Numbered from the stretch's first letter, positions 33,557 through 44,867 are shown. The stretch: 64,000 nt of DNA from Clarireedia homoeocarpa (GCA_001465935.1 LNKV01000030.1:317443-381442); one strand, 5' to 3'. Notes: generated by a model from the sequence alone, not told the origin. Program-made: numbers and translations.

Positions 33557-33818
33557 TTAGCAGCCGAAGCCGCAAGTGCCACAAGCTCTGCCTGGAATTA
33601 CCCAGACCTCCTGCCCCCTCTCGGCACATTTGGGGCATCTCACACCTGTCATCTGCTTTCTTGTGAGCTCTTAAGGAAACCTTTATGGCGCGATGGAGAC
33701 TTACAGGAGCCTGTCTGATGCCCATGGAAACATCGCCGAGGTGAATTGGATCGATGAATTCGAAGACATCCATGTCTTCTTGGATGAAGATTGCAATTGG
33801 GGCAACTGGGGAAGACAT
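33557..33818 (-). CDS. Cys-rich mini-protein with two CxxC motifs (69 aa)
   Basis: Two exons on the minus strand, 33705-33818 and 33557-33652; 69 aa. The intron (33653-33704, GTAAGT..GCAG) joins in phase 0. Exon 1 gives MSSPVAPIAIFIQEDMDVFEFIDPIHLGDVS, with no signal peptide. Exon 2 gives CPKCAERGQEVW, then GRACGTCGFGC at the very end. That is CxxC plus CxxCxxxC, consistent with a small zinc ribbon. Spacing between the pairs is about 15 residues. No family is recognised. Upstream DNA has a TTATATA element (about 33955) in the space shared with the plus frame at 34080. The clean splice site and closing Cys motif argue for a real gene. Confidence 0.6.
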
Positions 33819-34079
33819 TTTATTGAGTTGGTTTAAGAGAGGTGCTTAGTTGTTCTTGAGGAAGTGTTCTCGTGTGTGTGGTAGAGGTATATGACTGAGT
33901 GAGGAGTTGATCTGAGTTGATTAGCTTCATCCCAAGTCGAGTGGGAGTCCGAGATTTATATACCTCTAGACGACGATCAAGATGCTGGGGACTTGGCTTC
34001 CGACTCGATCGTTTCTTGCCGAGTAAGTGAATGATTTTATTCTACGACTGCGGCTCGCTGCATGATATAACACACCTAG
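33819..34079. promoter_or_regulatory. Putative divergent promoter of two mini-genes
   Basis: A 261-bp gap between a minus and a plus small frame. It has TTTATATACC near 33954-33963 and, on the plus strand, a perfect donor (GTAAGT at 34022) and acceptor (CCTAG ending 34079) that could splice a non-coding leader exon to the plus ATG. Confidence 0.3.
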
Positions 34080-34256
34080 ATGGCTGTATACGAAGTCTGG
34101 GTGCTTGCATCTGCGGATGATCAGGAGGGTATCGCGCAATCAATCAATAATGAAATGGAAAATAGATTGAGACAGGTAATCGCGATGCGAGGCCACGGAT
34201 ACCGACATACACCTCTTGAAGATAAGGTCAATTCGGCGTCACTTTGGTCAACGTGA
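34080..34256 (+). CDS. Candidate mini-protein (58 aa)
   Basis: An open frame of 58 codons beginning MAVYEVWVLASADDQEG and continuing as a polar helix (SINNEMENRLRQV). The ATG falls directly after a consensus acceptor whose donor (GTAAGT) lies at 34022, suggesting a spliced 5' leader. A second donor (GTAATC at 34177) could add another exon. No family is recognised. The protein-like composition and splice signals support it; its short length keeps confidence low. Confidence 0.35.
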   Translation: MAVYEVWVLASADDQEGIAQSINNEMENRLRQVIAMRGHGYRHTPLEDKVNSASLWST

Positions 34257-37200
34257 TGCTATTCGAGAGTGAGCTGCACTATACCCTCTACTAGTGGCGG
34301 AAACCAAGGTAGATATCCGCGGAGCCTAGGAACGATCAGCAGGTTGAATACCCGGTTCTTGGTTTGGTCGTATGGATTTTTACAAATCAGACACCAAAAT
34401 ATCAGTCAGGAGAAGTCACGATATGATAGGATGGAGGCAACGGAGCACAAATCCGGAAAATCCCACACCAGCCACTAGATTTCAAATGGTCCCTTTGTTG
34501 GGTCTGTGAACTAATGCCACGAAGAGCGCATCCGGATTGATGTAAGGAAATCCGCTCATGACCCTTAGTCTTGATACTTTTATCCTAACTATGCGTCGAA
34601 GCGTTCGCGGGGCCCTACTGGACTTTCATGTACCAATCAGTCTCACATAGTTCTAGAAAGCTCGCAAGAGCTCAGCATTTGCATTTCTTTAGCAACCAAG
34701 TTCCCCGCAGCCTGCATACATCGTGCAGCTGCACTATGCGAGGACTACTTTCAAACTGCTCCGAACATCAGTTCTTGATCAGATTTAAGTTTCACTGGGC
34801 AAAGACACGTCAATCATGCAAGTGTATGGTATCAAGGCATGTAAATCGTTACGATATCAGACTCTGGCAGCACTACCCAGAATTACAGCTCCTTACAAGT
34901 ACAGTCCCGTTTGAGGAATGGGGTCTGGGTTCGTTAGGGCGGAAAGACCTGGGGTCTCCATGTCCGGGAAGATTGAAAACGTGGAGTCTTTACGAGCTAT
35001 CAATTGTGACGAAGGTATTCGTTCGTTTCTGACTGGTCACAATCCGTTATGTCGGGTTGCGTCACCTATCAAATTCGACCTCCTACGGCGGTAATTGTGA
35101 ACTAGGTTTTAGCACACATATGTGGCTACACAAGTTCTGAGCTTGTGGCTCAGCTGCGAACCTTCTACTTGGGAACAGGAATCAGACCATAATTTCCAGT
35201 GCTGTTCGAGTCTACAAGTAGTGTTTAAAGTTAAAGCTTAGTTGGCATGCGTTGGTCTAGCGAGGAACAAATTCCTCGAAGCATACTGACCAGTGTCTAA
35301 TCTAGATATTAACCGACTTGGCCAAAGTTTGCACTTATCCGCCGACCACCTGCGATCCACGGAGAAAGCTACAGATTCAGAACCAACACGCTGGAGTTGA
35401 TGAGTGGTCAAGACTCAAATGGCAAGTTTTCCGTTAAATCTCACCATTGAGCGGATGCTTGGACAGAGGCAACAGCACTACGCATTTACAGTCCAGGGGC
35501 TGGAGCAAGGTCTGCATGAGATGCAGTCGCAATGTCGTGTAATATCGAGATCTGGTAGGATGTTACGCAAATGGCCGGAATGGTATCATCCGGCATCCAC
35601 CCGATATTTCGCATGTATCCCCGCTGTTTCAAGATTGACTGATTGATTGATTTTTCTTGTTAACGACCTTTTTGAGTCAAAGACTATAGTAGGTCGGCTA
35701 CCGCTGTTTCAAGAGATGGAGAAGTTTTACTATTTTTGGAACCGTGCTACATCGTTTCCGCCGTGTTTTGCTCTTTTCGCTTTTAGCATGTCTATATACA
35801 CGATATCTGACAGATCGAAAACTATTTGGCGGATCAACCCTCAGCAGGCACTATGCACTGGTGTCACTGTTCCTCTCGGCAGGTCTGTCTTCACGAACAG
35901 CACACCATATTAATGACTAATCTCCCAAATGAGCTAAACCAGACATTCCGGTAGTTGCACCACTGCCTTCTGAATCTACATTGCTATTCTCCGCCTTTCA
36001 TGTGCCTATCCTTTCTTCAACAATAGGGCAAGCCACCTGAGCGCACTTTACCAAAATTTCCCGAGGGTTCCGTTCCACAGCAGATTGACTTCTATGCATG
36101 CAGTTTTTTCTTTTCTTTTTTATTTATTTATTTATTGACGTACTGCGCATGGAGAATCTGCCGTGCACTAACTAATTACTTTAATATGCCCGACCCTGCC
36201 TTTTGTCCTTGATTCAAAACTGTTCGTTCCCGCTACTTAATATATCGCGCGGATAGCTACAGTTGAGTCACTGACTCGTAGCCACACTGGCGGTATTTCT
36301 TCGTTAGCCTTGTCAAGAGTGGAGAGATCGGAGTTTTTGGTCAATTATGTTGGGTCTCACTCACCTACTGGCAGATGAATGACGAGTGCAATTGCGACAG
36401 CGCCGCTTTTCTCACAAATGACAAAGAAGGGTTGACCCATCCACCTGTAATGTAACCTTGTCAGTGCAAGATCTTATGCCGCTAGCCTGTTATTCGTGCA
36501 ACTTCATTTGAAGGTGGGGGAACCGGCAATTTACTGGAGTTATGGAAAGTCACGAGACTTTGTGATCAATGAGGCAGGTAGTTTTCTGGCATGGCTCCCA
36601 CAGCAGATATAGCTGTCACAAACTCACAGCACACATGTTTCTAGGCTTCCTTAAAGTTTAAATTCTTTATAAGAAAAGTTTCTTGCTTTCTAAGTGGTGA
36701 GATAACGGCTTTGCTCGCAAGGTGGCTTCTCCTGCGCAACGCTTTTTTAGTAGCATGGCAATCTGCAAGTCAGCAATGCCATGTCGCGCATCACCCTTTC
36801 TGCTATCCGATTTTTGTTTTCGGTCACTGCTGCAGATATTTCAAGGTACCTCCATGTACATCGTCAGCAGAACAATGTGTCTCAATATATATGTATCTAT
36901 CAGGCGAGTTTTCTGAAGGTGGAAACGGATCATCACGGTTCTCAAACGATTGATTCGCTCAATCGGATTCTACCCCGCGCGATGCGTATGCATATTGGTT
37001 AGGACCTACTTCCGAATTATCGAAGACTACCTAAAGCTACATCTGTTCAGATCCAAGTTACCTGCAATACCAATTCGACAACGCCATGCACGCCACTTCA
37101 AATCTATCCAATCACAACCAAATAGGGTATCCGTTCCTTAAAACCTTCCTTTCCGGGTCTCAACCAACCATCCCCTTTCGTCCCCACCTGGTATGGCAAG

Positions 37201-37384
37201 TTTGTTTCCGTAACCAAATAGAGAAAAAAAATCGCTAGAAAAGCAACGAAAAAATGCTGGCGCCGAAGTCAAGAATGCACGGCCCGGTCCTCGGGTCTTA
37301 CGTGACTATACATGCTTACTCATACAGCAAAAATGCGACCCAACCCAGCCCATTCATCCATCTTTTTCTTTACATTACATTACA
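34257..37384. other. Long gene-poor stretch
   Basis: About 3.1 kb with no supported gene. Plus frames (34628-35032, 35404-35646, 35647-35913, 36711-37002) have mixed composition, no domain and no plausible splice partners. A short TTTA run lies at 36119-36136. This may be decayed mobile or coding DNA, but no terminal repeats or transposase motifs are visible. Confidence 0.45.
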
Positions 37385-40300
37385 TCATCTCAAAACTTTC
37401 TCAATCTTCACCAGTAACAGGCCTTCGGTCGCATTACCCTTGACGTCTTTTAAGGGTATGAGCCGATACCCTTGTTGCAGTCGATCGAGTCGGATGCAGG
37501 CCCAGGCTGCGAGATCATCGACTGAATAGTTTGAGTCTTCGACTTTGAATCTGGAATGCGGTGATTGCATGTTAGTTTTTTCTGTGTAACTTGACTGACG
37601 AGGAACCGAGTATGAACGACATTGGACGATATGAAACCTTGAAGAACATTGGGCAAATATACCAAGGAAATACCGAAAACGTAATGAAAATATATGGTGA
37701 ATGGGGGTTTGGCGAAAAGGGAGCAGAGATAATGAAGAGCGCGCTAGCCAACTGAAAATCACTGAAGTCCAATGTGGTGGCACAAGATAAAGCCATGTGT
37801 AACTTGAGATTAAGCAACGGGCGGAAGTCAGTTCATCAACCAGTTAGTTACATCCCGTCCGAAACGGCTCGATCGGAAATTCATACGCGGGCAAACCAAA
37901 TCAAAAGGAAAGCAAAGCAAAAAAAAGCGTTCCCCCTTCTTTACTACTGTATGCACAGGGAGAACCCATATCTCCAGCATCCGCACGCACGCATATGGAA
38001 AATATCTGCAAGTGCTGTAGTGTGGGGGAATAAATGTTCATAACTGGAGCCAAGCCAGCGGCTGGCTGCGGGCCCGCCCGTTGCACTAGCACTTTAGGGT
38101 CTCGTAATTGTGGGATTATCTCTTTTTTTGCTAATCTTTTCCTTTCTTCTTTTCTGGGCTGGGTTACCAACTCGTCGGATGAACTAAGAAGTGAGGTATA
38201 GCCAAGAAGGAGGTAATTTGAAAGATGGGATGAAGAAACAGTAAAGAGGGTGAGCGGTGTGATACCTTCAGAATATGAAGGAGCGGCATGTCGATCTGTG
38301 ACAGTTGGGAAAGAGCAGTTTTGCCGTTGGAGGTTGGAAACTAGACCTTGTCTAGATGAATTCCTTATTCCTCATTGCGTAACTTTCTATTGTTTTTCTT
38401 TTCTTTACTTTCTTGTTGCTTCTGCTCCCTCATACTTTTGGGCAATGACGAAATGTAAAAATAGAAAATAGGGCGAAAACAAAAAGACCAAGTAAAGGTA
38501 AAACAGGAAAGACTGAAAAGGGACGAAAGCAGTGTAACAACAAAAGCACAAATCACTAACCTCACAAAGCTTAGTTCCTCCACCACATTCCTAATTCCCA
38601 CGAAAGGGAGAACTTCCCCCTCGTAATCCGGATGCGAGCCTGATTTCCAAGCCGTCTTGAGCTTGTGTTCACCTTCCTTCGCCCTGCCGCCATTAGGAAT
38701 TGGTTCGCCCTCGAGTTCCTCCTGACTTTCCACATGCAGCTCGCATTTGACGTAGGGGTGAAACCCCTTTTCCGTCTCATCTTCAGGGATGGGGATGTAC
38801 TGGCCCGCAAAGATTGAGATTTTAAGATCGAGTGTTTTGTAGGGGATCGTGGCTGCGCAGAGGAGGGGTTCGTCAGATGCAGTTGACACGGGGGACATGA
38901 TTGCAGCGGTCGAGGCGACGTCTTCGCTGCGGTAACCCGGCGGTTTTAGCACCCAGCCTTTGGAGCCGGAAAACATGCCGTCGTTGAGCATCATGCCTTC
39001 GTCTAGGGTTTGCCAGTTCAGGGCGACCATTTGGACACCCTTACGCCAGAAGACGGAAGGATCTAGATTAGACGAGTCGACGCGGGAGCCTGCCGGGAAG
39101 GCTCTCATAAAGAAGTGGCGATTGTGGGCGAACATCTCGCCTCGTTTGGTCTCATGTAGTTCTAGGATCTCCTTCTCACCAACGGAAAAGATGTGTGACG
39201 GCCTCGTTGCAGCTCTTGACTCGAATGCTACGAAATGCTCACTGTGTGTATAGATACCCAACTTGCTGAGGTTTTCGCAGATCTTTGCTTTTTTCTTGGT
39301 GCTGCCTCGATCATCTTCCGAGCCCGACTGGCTTGAATCTGCATCTCTGCGTGAGGGCGACAGTGTTAATGTACTGCTGGTCGCCTTCTTCTCGAAAACG
39401 TCGGAATTAGAAGGAGATAACCCTACTCCCGTCGTTCCGTTGGCTGCTCCGCTGGCTGCTCCGTTCGTCGCCTCCAAAACCTGTGTGAGCTCTGGGGCCT
39501 TTTTGACCTTGATCAAGATCTTATTCAGGAGCTCTTCCAAAGTGGGCACCAATTCATTCGGATTGCATGTCGGAAATGGTTTATCGAGCAGTATACCGTC
39601 CCATTCCTCTTTCATGATGTCGACCATCAATTCTTGTTGTTCGTGGTCGGCATGAACCTCTAGACTGACAATTATCGGAAGTGGACTGGTAGTAAACGCA
39701 TGCTCTCGGATTGTTTTACAAACAGCTCTGAATCCAACCGGCGCAGTCAAAGTCCAGCCATGCAGAACTAATGGCTCCCCAACCATTGACGATCGTATTG
39801 AGGCCGGTCTTCCACCCTCCTCTCGGTCATCTGCAACCTTGAGCCCTTTTCCCAGAGTCTTCGCGACAATCTTTTGTCTGGCGTTTCCGAACTTCTCTTC
39901 GGCCGTCGCTATCGCTGCTGCAGCTCTGCTTGACAAAGTACTACTCGAAGCATGTCGTTTGTGATCGGCTCTGTTCGACGACATAGTGTCGGTCTTCTCG
40001 TGAAGTTCTCCATTATGCACGTCTATTTCGATACATCGGCAATTTTGAAGGAGAGCCTGTGTATTGTTAGCACGAAAAGACAGTAGCATGGTATGTTACC
40101 CACTGTTTTGTATGCCTCCGTAGAACTCTTGGAAGACAGCTGATTCCCCATCAGGTATGTGTTGTGACTGCTGCTAATGAAATAATTTGTGATAGGTTTC
40201 GACAGATCTTGTGCCTGGATAGGTTTTGTGACCTCCAATGCATGATTGTAGTAGATTGCCTCTAAAAATTGTTCGAATTTGTACGACTCCTTCTCCAGCT

Positions 40301-40796
40301 GAACTACATGTCCTTGTACGTCGGCAAACCATCTCTCAAAGCGATCTCGCCGCAGACTCGAATCGGACCCGCGTAATTCATCGAAGACCTTTCTAAAATA
40401 TTCTTGGATCGTATGCGAAAGATATAGCGGACGCGTGGGACACCCAGTTATGTCGGCGTTTAGTGGGTGAAGATTTACGCCGTGTGAAGGGGTGAGCATT
40501 GTTGACATAGCAATTAGTTTGTGCAGCGAGAACGACTTTCCGGACGGGGTGAGGAGAGGCATGGTAGATATCCTATAGTGAATATAAATTAGATTAGCAA
40601 GTGATGAGCAGATTAGAACCACAATTTACTGCAAAACATCGGACTTGCGAACCCTGGGTTTCGACTCCATTTTGTAGACTTTGACACGCACAAGTACGTG
40701 TTTCAATGCAATAGCAGCCTTGCCCATGGATGGTGGGTGGGGTTGGTAAGGAAAACGAGCTTACCTCCTAAACTTCTTCTTGATGAAGGAAACCAT
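37385..40796 (-). CDS. Phosphoinositide-specific phospholipase C, 728 aa
   Basis: Five exons on the minus strand: 40765-40796, 40630-40653 (24 nt), 40104-40572, 38561-40056, 37385-37550; 728 aa with all phases closing. The X domain has the catalytic residues of the family: SSHNTYL (about 150), CRCIEID (about 185), VLHGWTLT (about 273) and SLEVHADHEQQ (about 305). An insert of about 85 basic/Ala/Ser-rich residues sits between the second and third motifs. The Y domain follows an acidic/Ser linker (LSPSRRDADSSQSGSEDD): THSEHFVAFES, FFMRAFPAGSRVDSSNLDPSVFWRKG, MVALNWQT. The C2 domain ends SVDDLAAWACIRLDRLQQGYR. It should hydrolyse PIP2 to IP3 and diacylglycerol. The N-terminal start (MVSFIKKKFRR) is provisional: an acceptor just upstream (AACTCAG) suggests another 5' exon. 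One junction uses a weak donor (GTGGGT). The last intron is about 1 kb. Confidence 0.92.
37551..38560 (-). other. 1010-bp intron in the PLC C2 domain
   Basis: Exon 4 ends ELSFVR with donor GTTAGT and exon 5 resumes FKVEDSNYS after acceptor CCAG, giving an uninterrupted C2 strand. The intron is therefore about 20 times longer than its neighbours. No nested coding frame with recognisable content was found in it. Confidence 0.75.
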
Positions 40797-41433
40797 CTGT
40801 CCTGCTTCTGAGTTGTCGACATTAGTATGTGCTGAATGACATGTCCGAGTAATCCAGATGATTCCAAAGACTTGGATTGTTGTAGAAGGGGAGATTGTTA
40901 GCCTTTTTAAAGGGGCCAAGACGAGGCTCTTTCAGCTGCTGGCGTTCCTGGAAAGTGCTGACATTGCTAGTGGATACTTCTATGTATAAACATTGAGACA
41001 CCAATTGGAAAAGTGGTGGAGAGTATGTGAATCATATTGTGGGGGTGGATATGGGATATATGTAACGCATCTGATGGATTGATGTATCTATGTCGTTTCC
41101 ATTGGAGAAGCGTTGTGGATGTTTAAAGATTGCGACGAGTTTTGTATGATTCCAACCATCACCAGTCCGCTCATAAACATGTAATCTTACATGGGGAAAA
41201 ATGGAGTCCTTGGGTAATTCTATCAACGGCCCGTACCATTGGTCTGGGTGAGTTGGTGATTTGGGTGTTTGTTTTGGCAGCATTTGGCAGCTGAATCCAT
41301 CGATATTCCCGGTAAAGCCGCCTTGCTAAAACCTGGACTTCGGTAGCCAAAAGTTCTTTTTCATGACTTCAGACTCCAGATTGCGGCCCATCCGTTAAGC
41401 GCTGGCCCCTCTGTCCTCCATCAGCCATCATCC
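40797..41433. other. PLC upstream region / divergent spacer
   Basis: This holds the promoter and perhaps a missing first exon of PLC (minus) and the promoter of the cupin gene (plus). The minus frame at 41032-41283 could be leader or an upstream exon but does not join in phase by any donor I can see. Confidence 0.35.
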
Positions 41434-41864
41434 ATGATTTCGCGATACTTCTCTCCACCTCAAACAATCACATACTCGGGGAGAGACATTGCAAAAATGG
41501 CAGAAGAAACGCAAGCCCAATTGGAGGAAAAGGTCCGCTCGTGGGGATTCTCGACTGTCTACACTTGGACGGATGGGCCGTAAGTGAGACCCTCAGACCA
41601 TGCACAGCCTGAACCCCCCAGCCAGAACAAGGCTGATGCTGACCGCGCCTCACTCGCTACAGAAATGCTCATTACAGTCCCCATTCTCACCGAGGCCTAA
41701 CAACGCATCTTATCACCCACGGTCAATTGACTATTACCTACCCAAAGGAGAAGGACGCGCCGAAAGTTACATATGGTGTTGGGGATAGGATAGATGTTGA
41801 CGCTGGCCGCGTCCATGAAGTGTGGATGGGTCCGGAAGGTTGTACATACATCATTGGGGAATAA
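41434..41864 (+). CDS. Small cupin-domain protein (115 aa)
   Basis: Two exons, 41434-41579 and 41663-41864; 115 aa, in phase 2 (GTAAGT..TACAG). The second exon encodes a single cupin fold: HYSPHSHRGLTTHLITHGQLTITYP contains the His-rich first cupin motif and GDRIDVDAGRVHEVWMGPEGCTYIIGE the second (G-D..P/A-G..H). His residues would bind a metal. Function within the cupin superfamily is not assignable. The N-terminus MISRYFSPPQTITYSGRDIAK could be a short mitochondrial leader; the internal ATG at 41497 (MAEETQAQLEEKVRSWGF) is an alternative start. Confidence 0.85.
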
Positions 41865-42428
41865 ACGAATGTTTCAGACTTGTGGTAGCTTCAAGCATTG
41901 ATTCGTGCGAATGATCGTGGTCGAGAACTTCTTTGTGATTGGGTGCCATGAGTCCATTAAGGCCTAGATTGTCAAGTGCGCGGCGGCAGGCACGAAGTCT
42001 TACCACGGATCATTTGAAGAGCCCTACAGGAGAGGCATGAGACCTTCTGCCTTATAACTACGAAAGATGCCGACTCATCCGAGTCGCATGGAGGACTACC
42101 GTTCCGAACTCGCAGACTCGCAGAGGTGTTTCTTGTTTAAGGGCTGTCCAGACGAGACCTCTGCAGGAACTTTCTTCTTGGTGTATAAGATATCTAAAGG
42201 ACTACGTCAGTATATCACATCAAATCAAAGTATTGAAGTCATTGATTTAGCATCAAACATTCCAGTCACATCACATGAACTCAAACATCAATGCCTATCT
42301 TTCGTTGACCGCAGACATCTTGGGAGGAAAAAGTAGCAGTCGGATTTTCATGTCGTATTGCGGCAATTTATTTCTTCCAAACTCCAAACCACAAGGCTAC
42401 CAGTCAAACACATCATATTGATTTGATA
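41865..42428. other. Gene-free stretch
   Basis: Nothing convincing. An 89-codon plus frame (42067-42336) has no recognisable motif and lies tail-to-tail with the next minus gene. Confidence 0.4.
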
Positions 42429-43654
42429 TCATTGAGAGGAGTGGCAGTTCTTCTCCGCGTATGGAGCAGAAGTATAGCTCCTAATATAGGAAGTAGCCCT
42501 CCTCGAAACCCTTCCACTCAAGCCCTTCTCCAATTGCACTCTTAGATAAAACGATGTTACCCGTTGTAACGTCCTTTTCTCCTTTTCGTGTCTGGTCCAT
42601 TGCAAGTCATAAGCTTTTCCGGCGTGCATACACATGAGCCACTGCATTCATGCTGGTCGGCAATCGATGCTATCCACACCTTATTGCGCAAATATTGATT
42701 CTCGTGCGTTCTGATCTCTCGAAATCCGCCCAGCTTCTCGGGGAACTCTACAACTTGTTAGCAGGTGATATGATGGGATCGGTTTAATTACCACCTCAAA
42801 GTAAATCTTTGATAAACCCCACTCTCTATCAATGCTGCTGGTCCCAAGCCGATTGCTATCTACTCCTGCTTGGTCCTGGGCGGGATGCTGATGTTTTTAT
42901 TGGAGATATAAATCACCGGTCTCATCAACCCAAATCCCGACCGATGACCGTAAACTTCGACATAAAATTCCTTTTGCTCCACCACACCAACAAATTTCCG
43001 AAGAGCCACTTCGACCTTTTCACCTCTATTCTTGGCCATCACGTCGACATCAAGTCTTGTAAGAATTTTCCTAGAGCTTGTCTTGAGACTGCGGAGTTCA
43101 GGATTGTTGACGCCTTTCTCGATAGTGTAGCCCAGTTTTTGGATTATGGATAAGACTTCTGTGGAGAATCTTTGTGCTTCTATCACCGAAACGCTCTCCT
43201 GGTGCATGCCATCCAGTATTTCTCTAATCTGAGCGCTCTGGGTGCGACAGCTGAGACCCATTAATTTTTCGAGTGTTGCTTCACGAATTTCTTTTTCTTG
43301 GTCTTTGTCTATCTTTTCCAGCCATGTCCTATTCTTCTATATTGTTAGCTTGAGAATCTTCTTTCAGATACAGCTTCTCGTACATTTGCTAATTCTTTTG
43401 CGATAACAGCGTGGGTGATTGGCCTAAGCTCGGGTGGCATTGTGAACAGCGACTGGAGAACCACAGATGGAAATAGGATAAGAATGTCGCTGAAGTAGGC
43501 GAGCGGTTCCTTTGACGCAATGACGGCTGTTGTTTTAGGTCTGGTTCTTGTCAGTGCGGATATACTTGATTGTGCTCAACCTGCTTGTCAAGTTTTGGTG
43601 GTTGTGGTTGCTGGATTTGAGGGTGACTAAGTAAGGACAAACTCTCCAGGCCAT
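42429..43654 (-). CDS. Uncharacterised multi-exon protein (about 295 aa)
   Basis: Proposed exons on the minus strand: 43581-43654, 43384-43540, 42917-43336, 42561-42745, 42429-42480; 295 aa, phases closing. The middle is well supported: TMPPELRPITHAVIAKELAN joins KNRTWLEKIDKDQEKEIRE across a GTACGA..ATAG intron with a CTAAC branch site, then runs as helical, Glu/Lys-rich sequence. Exon 4 is Cys-containing (QHECSGSCVCTPEKLMTC) and exon 5 ends YTSAPYAEKNCHSSQ. Weak points: the first intron is only 40 nt, and the donor at 42916 (GTGATT) is ambiguous. Without that splice the protein ends at 42860 with 235 aa. Translation could also start at MPPELRPITH. No family recognised. Confidence 0.55.
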
Positions 43655-43939
43655 ACAAACGAGGAAGGAGCGGCCGTTGACCTAGTAACACTAGATCCTT
43701 CCAGTGCCTACATAAGACTAATACGCATAAGAATATACCGACAACTTCCTGAGATTGCGAAGCTAGATCTCCCCAGTGTTCGAGAAGAACTCCTCACTCC
43801 TCTGACCACCAGGATCACAAATCTACATCATAGAAAACTTGGAATGAAATCTCAACACAAGACACAAGGCGTTCTTTGCCCCTTCCTCTCTACCAACTTC
43901 CATGGTTCCTGTGCTTAAATCTCTGTAGAGCGAACTTTC
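43655..43939. other. Short intergenic spacer
   Basis: Nothing recognised; probable promoter of the minus gene ending at 43654. Confidence 0.3.
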
Positions 43940-44335
43940 TCAACGAGAAACCCTGAGAGCAAGACATGCAACAAATGCTTCCAGACTACCAGGTTGTGTC
44001 CCCAGAGGGTCTTTCAACAAGCTCGACAATAAAAACTCGTTCAATAGAATAAAAAGAGCATAGAAAAAGATGTGTAAAGCTTCCTCTGGTAATAACAAAC
44101 CCAAGTTCGGGTTGATCTCTCTGGTGATTTGTTGCACATCCAGGACGTTACCAGTATAATGACCAGTGCTTGCGGAAGAACTATCCAAAAACCAGCGCCA
44201 GGTTACCCAGAGTTGCAAGTATATCATTATAGGAATAGGCTGGCTCAAGAGCGCTGATAATGCGTTCTGCAGTGGGATATAAGCGTCCTCGAAGTTGAGT
44301 CTGACGAATCTCGACGCCCCACAAAGTTGCAACAC
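43940..44335 (-). CDS. Unassigned hydrophobic open frame (131 codons)
   Basis: Minus frame with protein-like content: LNFEDAYIPLQNALSALLSQ, then PEEALHIFFYALFILLNEFLLSSLL, which could be an amphipathic or membrane helix. It has no ATG at its head (it starts at an alternative codon), so it may be a 3' exon of the small gene just upstream (44361-44544) or a chance frame. No family recognised. Confidence 0.25.
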   Translation of the reverse strand: MLQLCGASRFVRLNFEDAYIPLQNALSALLSQPIPIMIYLQLWVTWRWFLDSSSASTGHYTGNVLDVQQITREINPNLGLLLPEEALHIFFYALFILLNEFLLSSLLKDPLGTQPGSLEAFVACLALRVSR

Positions 44336-44360
44336 GCCAACATCAGCCCATCAAAGAAGC

Positions 44361-44544
44361 TTAGGAGTTCTTAAAGAATTCCGATAGTTGACCAACTTGT
44401 TTTGGAACGGTTAATTCGTTTGCAACACTATCGAAGAATCGCGGCGGCATTCTGATATGGAGATTCCAAAGATCTTCTTGAGCTGGAAATTCGCCCACCA
44501 CTTGTGGCCCAGTGAGCAAACCCAAAGGAGTTACCGAAGCTCAT
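44361..44544 (-). CDS. Candidate spliced mini-protein (43 aa)
   Basis: Exons 44535-44544 (10 nt) and 44361-44482 on the minus strand join in phase 1 across a 52-nt intron (GTAACT..TTCCAG). They give MSFAQEDLWNLHIRMPPRFF, then DSVANELTVPKQVGQLSEFF and three more residues. The unspliced frame instead reads MSFGNSFGFAHW and stops later. Either could be real; splicing into the frame at 43940-44335 is also possible. No family recognised. Confidence 0.3.
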
Positions 44545-44867
44545 ATGTATATTAAAATGAGACGGTTTCTATCTTTGTTTCTGCTCACAGGCTCATTAGA
44601 GTGTTCGTCTGCTGCAGTGAAGAGTTCAGTTCTCAGGGGCACCTCGCCTATGTCAGTAGCCCACTGCACCACTCAGATCCGAGGGTTTATCAACCCCACA
44701 CACGATACATGCAAAAAGAAGCCAAAAAGCATATCCCTCCCACAGCATCTCATCATACAGATATCTTACCTCCTATACCTTTCCAGTCAATCCTCATCCA
44801 GTTCCAAAAAGAAAAGGAATATCTCACGAAATGCCTCCTAACGGAGTCGAACCGTTGACCTCGACAT

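Noticed and set aside
34257..37384. Transposable element
   Set aside because: No terminal repeats, transposase or reverse-transcriptase motifs could be found; it remains simply gene-poor DNA.
37385..37783. Separate 132-aa minus gene starting MPPHWTSV
   Set aside because: Only its last 55 residues are protein-like; they are the final exon of phospholipase C, and the upstream part is intron.
43581..44545. Nucleoporin-like start MSFGNSFGFA upstream of the minus frame
   Set aside because: It stops without FG repeats, and a splice alternative at the same ATG reads more like a protein.
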